Source: Haematococcus lacustris
Taxonomy: Eukaryota > Chlorophyta > Chlorophyceae > Chlamydomonadales > Haematococcaceae
Direction of reading: 5' to 3'
Assembly (NCBI GenBank): GCA_030144725.1
Contig: JASKMD010000020.1
Span: 1,715,631-1,779,630, forward strand
Length of the DNA stretch: 64,000 nt
Positions 56,651 to 64,000 of this stretch are shown here, piece after piece. The notes beneath the pieces were generated by a model. It ran no database searches. It was not told the DNA's origin and saw nothing but the letters and a program-made list of their open reading frames with translations. The stretch's first letter is position 1; every line of letters starts with the position of its first letter. Made by a program: the position numbers and the translations under genes.

Positions 56651-57189
56651 TGCCGCACAACGCCCGGTGTCCGGCAGCAGCGAGGGGCCCGCCACACAAT
56701 CACGGTTAAAGGTTAGTGGCCATGCATCATATGTTTGTTTGTTCACATGTTCCTGTAGACCTCCTTGTTGCAGGGTGCATGCCCCATGGTGCATGCTATT
56801 TTTGTGTGTTTCTTGCAGGATTCAAGGGCACAAACGCACGGCCTACAACTTGCTGGGCAGGGGGCGACACCAAAGCTGAGCGACAGGTTGGTACTTACAA
56901 AGCTCCTCACACAATGAAATGCTTGTACGACAGCAGGTAGAGAACGGCTACCACAAACAACAACTACCAGCTCATGCTCTCCCTTACCTACCGGCTGTCC
57001 GCTTGCCGGCCACCTTTCACCACCTCCCAGCACTGAACCAACACCCCACTCAACTCCTCCTCCTCCAAGCATTCTCCTCCTCCACTCCGCCCCCCCCTCT
57101 CCAGCCTCACTTTGCCCCACTACCTCTATCCGCCTCAACCAGCCCTGCGCCTCTACCAGCCCGGGTGAAGTCAAACGAGGATGAGGCAT

Positions 57190-57632
57190 GGCTGTGGCAT
57201 GGCTAAGAGGGGCAAAGAGCTGCTGGTGCTGAAATGCCAGCATGCTATGCCCATGCCTGGCCCACCCGCTGCCCCACCCGCTGCCCCACCCGCTGCCCCA
57301 CCCGCTGCCCCACCCGCTGGCCCACCCGCTGCCCCACCCGCTACCCCACCCGCTGGCCCACCCGCTGCCCCACCCGCTAGCCCACCCGCTGCCCCACCCG
57401 CTAGCCCACCCGCTGCCCCACCCGCTGCCCCACCCGCTGCCCCACCCGCTGCCAGCACCATGCAGAGATTGTGCATGTGTTGGACGTGCGCATCACAGCG
57501 AAAAAAACCCAGCTAGAAGAGTTGTGGGCTGTGGTGGGCAATGGGCAGCCCACCGTGAAGCCAGTGCGGAACATGCACATAGCTGACTGGTTGGATGCTC
57601 TGGCGGTGCACATGTCACCTGTCACCAACTAG
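57190..57632 (+). pseudogene. Remnant of the Mutator-like element protein
   Basis: MAKRGKELLVLKC (57199-57237) corresponds to KARRGQELLVLKC in element 1. The upstream SNEDEAWLWHG ends in a stop in its frame, so there is a frameshift. A (gctgccccaccc)n array encodes Pro/Ala repeats. The C-terminus HAEIVHVLDVRITAKK, QLEELWAVVGNGQP and ADWLDALAVHM ends at TAG 57630-57632 and parallels LRQLWGVVGRGPP...LLDALDAHAL. The end of the coding sequence lies within the right inverted arm. Function unknown. Confidence 0.6.
57256..57450 (+). repeat. 12-bp array (CCACCCGCTGCC)n
   Basis: About 16 units, with ggcc/tagc/tacc variants, encoding PPAAPPAA/PPAG in the element protein frame. The unit length keeps the frame. 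Confidence 0.93.
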
Positions 57633-58094
57633 ACCCAAGCTTGCCATCACACACCTCAACAGAGACACCTCGGCATGCCTTCCTGCAGCCGAATAGGTTG
57701 GCACATGGTGGTAGTGAGAGGACATGAGCTTGGGGGGTTGCATACCCATGTTAGTGTTGTACGCATCGTCAGCGCCAAATGAAACTTGGGCTGTAGTTTC
57801 ATTTGGGTGCAAGCAGGCCACTAGCTAAGTGGCATACCATTTCATTAGTAAACATGGCTGTGGCATGGCTGGGCGTGCCATGGGCTTGTTGTGAAGTTGT
57901 CACTCATACCTCACTTACATGTTGCAGCAACCTTACCTATTGTGTAAATGTGTTTGCTACGGACACATGTGTGTGACAATGGTCGCGGATGGAGCCCTGG
58001 CTAGTGCCTCGCGCCAGTCACAGGAACACCGAATTCCGGTCAGTCGAGGCATGGGGCATGCCGCTTTTGATGGTGCTGCGCCACTTACTAGATA

Positions 58095-58414
58095 TAACTA
58101 GGACTATAGATGCACCTCCCGCCACCGTCGCGCTCGACGGGACCGTCACGTGATGCTGCACGGTGCTGCGATAGGCATTTTGACCCGTAACAACCTTACA
58201 ACAGCTAGCACCCAATAGCAAGCTTGCGTTTCAAGCACATTTCTTGTGGAGGGCGCCACAGGCTTCAGGCCAGGCACAACCATCAGCAGGATACAACGCA
58301 AAAGGACGATTGCAATGCAGCAAGCGCAACTGCTTTCCGTGGCCTATGGGCTCCGTTCGTCAAAATTTGAAATTTCCTCAGGGCGTGTCACAGCTGATCG
58401 TGGCTTGCTCTGTA
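58095..58414 (+). repeat. 320-bp direct repeat flanking the LINE, left copy
   Basis: Identical to 61471-61790 except one noticed base (gcgtttcaag versus gcgtctcaag). It includes the outer part of the right arm of Mutator-like element 2 and its 9-bp duplication. Confidence 0.97.
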
Positions 58415-61400
58415 GTAGTTGTTACACTAAGGAGGTAGGGCTCGGGTGGATACAAGCCAACCTCCAAAGGTAAAAGACTAAGGAGAGAACAGAGAAAAAG
58501 GGAAAGAGAAGGGGAACTACCTAGGAGAGAAAGAACTCAGGAAGGGAAGGGGAAGGGAGCTTAAGGGAGCGGGGGAGAGACCTCGAGAAGCGGAGAAGCC
58601 ATAGAAGCGGAGGAGCTAGGGTCGCAAAAGGTTGGAGGGCTAGAAAGGACGCCAAAGCTAGGAGGGCCAGAGAGGAGAGGGGAGTGAAACACGTTATGAG
58701 GCAGAGGGACTAGGAGGAGTAACCGGGAAAGAGACACTAAGGGATCCGTCTTGAGTAGAGATGAAGGGATGGGGATGGGGGAGGTTCCAGCCAGGAGGGT
58801 TGGGATGGGCTAGGGTGAAGTCTTGTAGGTGAAGCCAAAAGGTAGAGATAGCAAGCTGGCTGGCTGTAGAAATGGGGGAAAGGGTGGTAGGAGCGGTCGC
58901 TTGAGTGGTGGGGTGATGGGTGAGAGCCCAGAGACGGCGACGGCCAAAGTCCATCGCATCAAGGGCAGCCATGCAAACCAGGCTCCAGAGGGAAGGAGGG
59001 AAGGTAGGGGTGGGGGGGATGAGGCACCAAAGGGAGGATTGGTGAACTTGCGTGCCGAGGCTGAAGGAGAGCTGTTGTCTAATGGTAATGGCGATAGGGC
59101 AACTCCAGAAGCTATGTTGGCGGCTGTGACGGGGATGGTGAGAGGGGTCGCAAGGGCAAGACCAGGGAGTGATGCGGCTCCCAGGGATGGCATTGATGCT
59201 CAAGCGCCAAAGGGTCTCTTTAAGGAGGTTGGAACAAGGAACCTTCCAGGCTTTGTTAAGGTTGGTAGTGAAAGCTTGAAGGGCTAGCGCTCGAGTGGTG
59301 GGTGGGTGAGGTGTGGATAGTGCTTGGGTGATGTAAGAGAGGTGGGCCTGCTTGCGGGCGGAGGTGATGTGGGGTGTGAGCATGGAGGTGAAGACCCTCA
59401 CAGGGGTCCCTATGAGGGTGGGGAAGACCCGAGGGGTAGAGGTGGTGGGTGAGGACCAAGAGAGGGAGGTAAGGTGTTGGAGGGGGACTGGTGTAACTGG
59501 GAGGGGTTGGTTGGGAGAGGTAGCGGGAAGGGATAAAGGGCCGAGGGCTTGGAGGGCTTGGCACATGAGGGTAATGATGCCTTGGGGGAGGAGGTGGGGT
59601 TGGTGGAGTGAAGGGAGCCCTATGATGCCTCGAGTAATGTCAGGGTCGGTGGCTTGGGTAGAGAGAAGGAGGGTATGAGCAGGGTGGAGAGAGGGACAGG
59701 CGTGGGTGAGGAGGGTGGCTGCTAGGGGGATCCATGAAGGGGATGAATGAGAGGGAGTTGGGGGTGTTGGTGAAGGGGGGAGGGTGTTGGAGTTGGTAGG
59801 AGAAGGCTGGGTAGGGTGGGAGGGGCTGTCCCGAGAGGGGCCAGGTGGTCGGCTGGAGGAGAGAAGGGGGGTGAGAAAGCCGGAGAAGAGGGATTGAAGG
59901 GTGTGGTAGAGTTTGGAAAGGAAGGTAAGGATAAAAGAGAGGAAGGGGCGGGTAGGTGTAGGGCGGGTAATGGGGGGGGGGTGAAGGGTGGGATTGGCTG
60001 GTGGGGGGGACGGGGAGGGAAGGGTGGAGTAGGTGTGGTCGTTGATGAGGTGGTGTAGAAGCCGTGTAGCCATGGCGGCGTGCCGAGCCTGGATGTGTTC
60101 TCTTAGTGGTAGGAGGCCAAAACCTCCGTCAGCAGGACGGCCCATGGCTAGGGGGTAAGGGAGGTGCTTGGCCACAATGCGGTAGAGAGAATGGGTGAAG
60201 GTAGGGAGAGTAGGTGGTAGGCCCGAGAATTCGGCGTGGTAGAGGAAGGTGCTAAGGGCATAGGTGGAGGAGGCGATGCCCTTGCCCATGGTAGAGAGGG
60301 GGAGGCCGTTGAGACGGTGGAGGTGTTTGGTGGCTTGCCTCAGGCGCTCCTCCCAGGCTGAGGAGGTAGCTGGGTCGGGGTGAGGGGAGAAGGTGTTTGG
60401 AGGTCTTAGAGAGGCTCGGGTGGCTCTGGTGTGGCGAGGGGTGGTGGAAGAGAGGGTAGGGTTGGCCTGTTGGATGCCAAGGGAGGTGGCGGAGTGATGG
60501 ACAGGGATGCCAGCCAGATGGGTGGGGGGAGAGGGGAGGGGGACGCCAATGAGGACAGCAGAGGATTTGCCTGTATTTACCCGTTGCCCCGAAGCGTCTC
60601 CAAAGGTAGTGAGAGCAAGGGAGAGGGTGGAGAGGGCAGGGTCTGTGAGGTCGCCTTGGTGAATCTGGGTATCGTCAGCGTAGAAAGTGCAGACCAGCCG
60701 AGAGCCTCCGATCCGCACGCCTAGCTGTGGGTGGGAGATGAGCCAGGAGGCGAACCCTTGAGCCACGAAGAGGTAAAGGAGGGGTGAGAGGGGGCAGCCT
60801 TGTCGGACGCCCGCGGACCAGGTGAAAAGGGGTGAGTCTGTGCCGTTGACGTGGGTAACAGCCTGGGTGTTGTGAAGGAGGATCCGAGCCCAGTTAACCA
60901 TCCCGTCCGAGGCTCCCAAGGTGTGCATAAGGGTGTAGAGGAAGGGCCGGTCTACCGTGTCAAAGGCCTTGGCTATGTCGAGGTAGATGTTGGCTGCTGA
61001 GAGCCCTTGACTCTGGAGGGCGTGGGGAAGAAGGGAGGTGGTGTTGATGTTATCCTCTATCCGACGGCCGGGGAGGAAGGCAGATTGTTCCCTGCCGATG
61101 GCTGGGGCCATGGCTTTCCCGAACCTGGCTACCAAGATTTTGGCGAGGAGACGGTAAAGAGAGGGGAGGAGGGTGATGGGGCGATAAGAGGTAGGGTTAG
61201 AGAGGTTGGGAGCTGAAGGTTTGGGGATGGGGGTGATGGTACCTCTATTGAAGCCGGTGGGGAGGGTTCCCGTGGTGCCGATAGCGGTGAAGAGCTTGGC
61301 TATCAGTGGAGCCCAGCAATCACTGTCGACGCGCCAAAGGTTGTAGGGTAAGCCGTCAGGGCCAGGGGAGGATGTCGAGGGGCAGGAGGTGAGGGCTGTG

Positions 61401-61470
61401 AGGACTTCAGCCACTGTGATGTCTGCCGCTCCGGCTAACCCAGCAAGGGTGGGGGGGATAAGGTGGACTG
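58415..61470 (-). mobile_element. 5'-truncated LINE inserted in Mutator-like element 2
   Basis: A minus-strand non-LTR retrotransposon of about 3.06 kb between 320-bp direct repeats. It begins within the coding region just upstream of the reverse transcriptase and ends without a poly-A tail (…TAGTGTAACAAC). 5' truncation is usual for target-primed reverse transcription. The clade is not assigned. Confidence 0.93.
58694..61470 (-). CDS. LINE reverse transcriptase polyprotein, N-terminus lost
   Basis: The frame is intact from the LINE 5' junction to the stop at 58694 and is open further upstream into the flanking repeat. RT motifs in order are PDGLPYNLWRVDS, NPTSYRPITLLPSLYRLLAK, REQSAFLPGRRIEDNI, LDIAKAFDTVDR (about 60960-60990), GVRQGCPLSPLLYLFV, and the catalytic FYADDTQI (about 60668-60692). 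A region with WSCPCDPSHHPRHSRQHSF follows, a Cys/His cluster typical of LINE C-termini. There is no APE endonuclease because of the truncation, so this copy cannot move by itself. No stop codon interrupts about 925 codons, which suggests recent insertion. Confidence 0.93.
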
Positions 61471-61790
61471 TAACTAGGACTATAGATGCACCTCCCGCCA
61501 CCGTCGCGCTCGACGGGACCGTCACGTGATGCTGCACGGTGCTGCGATAGGCATTTTGACCCGTAACAACCTTACAACAGCTAGCACCCAATAGCAAGCT
61601 TGCGTCTCAAGCACATTTCTTGTGGAGGGCGCCACAGGCTTCAGGCCAGGCACAACCATCAGCAGGATACAACGCAAAAGGACGATTGCAATGCAGCAAG
61701 CGCAACTGCTTTCCGTGGCCTATGGGCTCCGTTCGTCAAAATTTGAAATTTCCTCAGGGCGTGTCACAGCTGATCGTGGCTTGCTCTGTA
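61471..61790 (+). repeat. 320-bp direct repeat flanking the LINE, right copy
   Basis: Right copy of 58095-58414. After 61790 the sequence continues as unique DNA (aatgcccaacg...), the probable original right neighbour of the Mutator-like element. Confidence 0.97.
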
Positions 61791-62379
61791 AATGCCCAAC
61801 GTTGACCTTCGTTGGCAAGCACCCCTCTTTACCTTTGTTGAACGTGCCTTAGAGACTGCACAGGTATTGCTGGCGCTTAGGAGCGTTACGGCCGCGTACG
61901 TTGTGGGCCAAAGTCTTCAAGTCGCGTTGGGCCATGCAGATGTTGAGCCAGCCCCCTCGTCAGTTTCTACTAGGGACCACTCAACTGTTGGTTGTGGGAC
62001 TGTTTGCAGTATACCCATGCACATGGCACATGAGTGCCTACCACCTACACTATTGCCTGGCTCCTGAGGCCTACAGTCTATAGCTGGCATGACAAACATG
62101 CACTAATGTAAGCTGATGACAGCTCAAAGCAAGGCACACATACTGCTGCTGCTGCTGCTAGGCCTTGGGTGGGCGGTCTTGCACCCGCTTGTACCCCAGG
62201 CTAAGGTACTCCTTGCCCTTGGTTGGTAGAGCTGCCTCGTCTGGCCACCAGGACATCTCCAGCTGGCGCCACCTCCTCTACCCAATGCGCTGCATGTTTA
62301 GCGCTGCATTGCTGTCCCTGTCCAGCCACCTGCCCGGCTGTGGTGCAGGTCTGGCTTTGGCCATCTACTGCACGGATCC
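61791..62379. other. No gene confidently recognised
   Basis: Short frames only. The part after about 62165 is open in the frame of the Fanzor relic and may be its degenerate upstream sequence. Confidence 0.4.
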
Positions 62380-62884
62380 TGCTTCATGGCTGATGCGCCC
62401 AGCCTGGAGCCTGCGGCATGCCAAGTATGTGTGGGGCCTGCAGTGGTGCCATCAGGTGCCGCCCAACCCCCCTGCCCCTGCCCAGGGACCCCCCCATGCC
62501 CCTGCCCAGGACCCCCCTGCCCCTCCCCCTGCCCAGGCCCCCCCTCCCCTTCCCCCAGCCCAGGCCCCACCCCATCCCCCTGCCCAGGCCCAGCCCCTCC
62601 CTGCAGCACCTGGCCCAGTGCCACGACCCCAGGCTCCCTCATGGGGCAGGTGGCTGGACCGGGACACCAACGCCTGCTTCAACTTCCAGCGCATTGGGGA
62701 GAGCACACAGCGCCCCCTTGAGCTGTGCAGCTGGAAGGACAGGGAGGCTCTGCCCCCCGTTGGCAAGGAGTACCAGCAGGGCTACAAGCGGGTCAATGAC
62801 CGGCTGCCCAAGGTTAGGCAGAGGCTGCACCGGGCTGCTGAGTACCGGCGGGGCATTGTTGGCCGGGCGTGCAACAATGTGTAG
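62380..62884 (+). pseudogene. Fanzor/TnpB-like nuclease relic 2, C-terminal part
   Basis: WLMRPAWSLRHAKYVWGLQWC (the position of the RuvC-linked zinc ribbon, with a single Cys) is followed by a Pro/Ala-rich tract. Then comes the RuvC-III motif WLDRDTNACFNFQRIGEST with QRPLELC and a basic tail, ending at 62884. The DRDxNAxxN pattern is diagnostic of TnpB/Fanzor RuvC-III. No RuvC-I or RuvC-II was found upstream, so it is a fragment. The RIGES.QRPLELC tail resembles proteins I recall from Haematococcus-like algae. The Pro-rich insertion (about 62460-62620) looks like an expanded linker. Confidence 0.7.
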
Positions 62885-62929
62885 GCCCTAGTGGTTTACA
62901 CAGGCTGTTAGCCATATAAGCGTTGAGCT

Positions 62930-63110
62930 GTTAGTTTTGATGAGGTGCCCAGTGGTCAAGGGGGATTAGCCCCAGGAAAGAGTGCCACCGGAGTGGGGTT
63001 GGTAGTCATCAAGGGTGCGACCGAGGATGCTACAACGTGTTTGTAGTAGCTGAGTGAGATTACCCACAGTCCAACATGTTGTTCCTTGTTGAATAAGTTT
63101 TGTTGGCCTG
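62930..63110 (+). repeat. 181-bp conserved repeat downstream of Fanzor relic 2
   Basis: It starts 46 bp after the Fanzor stop and is about 96% identical to 55322-55502. It could be the 3' end of the Fanzor-carrying element, possibly including a guide RNA; that is inference from position only. Confidence 0.9.
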
Positions 63111-64000
63111 GCTTTGGCAGCCTGGTTTTGTTGGCCGGTGTCACAACCAGGGCTGTGAAGACGACTAGACGAAAAGACTAGACTGTAGACGAACAGACGA
63201 AAGACGGATTGTCTACTCGTCTATAGACGACAACCGAACCGTCTGCTACATTTTCGGCTGCATGCGACCAACATTTGTCACTTGCTGAGCTCCTTCTATT
63301 TATATCTTTGTAAGCTTGCAGCTGCTTTCATGATGCTACGAAGGCTACACTTCACTTGCTACGAAGGCTCCACTTCACATTTCATGCATGAGGTCAGATC
63401 TGGCCTAATATTGACAAGCCAGAGCTCGAGCAAATCTTGCAGCCCACGAGCTCCATGGCGGTCTCTAAACAATAGCACGTGTCCGGTACCGTCCTCACCT
63501 GAAATTGGTGATAACAACAATTCATGGTCATGTGTGTCTCCATGCAGTCTCCATGCAGTCTCTCCAATAGGGCGTGTCCGCTAATATTAGCTCCGAGCCA
63601 AAAAGTGGCATACTAGCTATAATAGGGCTCATATTAGCTGATATTAGCTCATATTAGCTCAAGTGGCCTCATATTAGCTCAAGTAGCAGACCTGGCGTAA
63701 GTTCACCGAGGGGGTACCGTGTTCAACACCTTCTAAATGCAGGGATCTCGAAACCTTTCCGTGCCCATGAAGAGGTAACATCATGAACACTCTATGGAAA
63801 CAACTCAAAGGGGTGCCCGGTCACGTCGGCATTAAGCCACTCCCAACTGCCAATGGCTAACGCTGCATCATTTTATTTGTCATCCAATCCACCCCGTCCA
63901 TGTGCCTTGCACGCCCGGCAGGCATTGCGTTGGGTGTTGGCGCACAACCAGCTCACTGTATAGTATAATGTCGGAGGCCAAGCTGTTACGGGAAAATAAC
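63111..64000. other. Repeat-poor end, short agacga and atattagctc clusters
   Basis: Clusters of agacga/gacta motifs (63156-63235) and atattagctc motifs (63580-63690). A 100-codon frame at 63282-63584 matches nothing I know. No RNA gene seen. Confidence 0.4.

Larger units (their letters stand above)
55512..58396 (+). mobile_element. Mutator-like element 2 with ~790-800-bp inverted repeats and 9-bp TSD
   Basis: The arms are 55512-56301 and 57596-58396, inverted copies beginning CAGCTGTGACACGCC. They are diverged near the tips and nearly identical in the inner ~550 bp. The 9-bp target duplication ATCGTGGCT is exact at 55503-55511 and 58397-58405. The interior (about 1.3 kb) has three ~120-bp tandem units (56300-56650), a 12-bp Pro/Ala-coding array (57256-57450) and remnants of the same protein as in element 1. 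A LINE insertion split the right flank and duplicated its outer part. Confidence 0.88.

Noticed and set aside
56170..56879. Overlapping ~145-197 codon frames rich in Ala/Pro/Cys or Gly/Ala
   Set aside because: They come from three ~120-bp tandem units within Mutator-like element 2 and lack conserved motifs.
56076..57821. A 68-codon frame (MACLHPNETTAQ...) found at both ends of Mutator-like element 2
   Set aside because: The two copies are simply the inverted arms read in opposite directions; no independent support for a gene.

Overview
This is nuclear DNA from a eukaryote, most likely a ciliated chlamydomonadalean green alga. The evidence is GC-rich sequence, many short GT-AG introns whose reading phases match across junctions, a cilium-assembly gene (DNAAF11/LRRC6), a papain-granulin protease of plant/algal type, a hydroxyproline-rich wall-type protein, short TTAGGG-like tracts and a dense set of nested transposons. 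The Fanzor C-terminal motif near 62.65 kb and several interspersed repeats resemble sequences I recall from Haematococcus; that genus call is an inference from memory, not a search result.

Layout. 0-7 kb is transposon-rich: a hAT transposase tail (0.46-1.37 kb), two related elements with 3-bp target duplications (1465-2468 and 2666-4690), and a Fanzor-like RNA-guided-nuclease relic (5.5-6.7 kb) just upstream of DNAAF11. 7.0-12.9 kb is DNAAF11 with ten phase-consistent exons; intron 5 is filled by 59 units of a 28-bp minisatellite. 13.6-28.3 kb holds a long, unrecognised proline/serine-rich gene. Its middle was rebuilt by a complex duplication: a 2.67-kb block is repeated at 3564-bp spacing, and the copies are separated by two out-of-order segments copied from 15.5-16.6 kb. 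28.5-34.5 kb is relics: a LINE tail, a degenerate hAT-like transposase, and a 1.06-kb PIF/Harbinger element with CAT target duplications.

34.5-38.7 kb is a 4.2-kb Mutator-like element with inverted repeats of about 750 bp. A related 2.9-kb element with inverted repeats of about 790-800 bp and a perfect 9-bp target duplication lies at 55.5-58.4 kb. Neither shows a recognisable transposase, but both carry the same unrecognised protein, with mostly synonymous differences in its best-conserved motif. This is the best candidate for something undescribed. A 5'-truncated LINE (58.4-61.5 kb) interrupts the right arm of the second element and is flanked by 320-bp direct repeats. A second Fanzor relic (62.4-62.9 kb) is followed by a 181-bp conserved non-coding repeat.

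39.4-54.5 kb is the most gene-like part: a minus-strand papain-type cysteine protease with a granulin domain, divergent from a plus-strand TKL/Raf-like protein kinase (N-terminus not found), then exons of an unidentified membrane protein, and a proline-rich extracellular-matrix-type gene whose 3' end is duplicated downstream. The genes have unrelated functions and no operon logic applies. Much of the sequence is repeats, and many very long apparent reading frames are by-products of minisatellites whose unit length is not a multiple of three.
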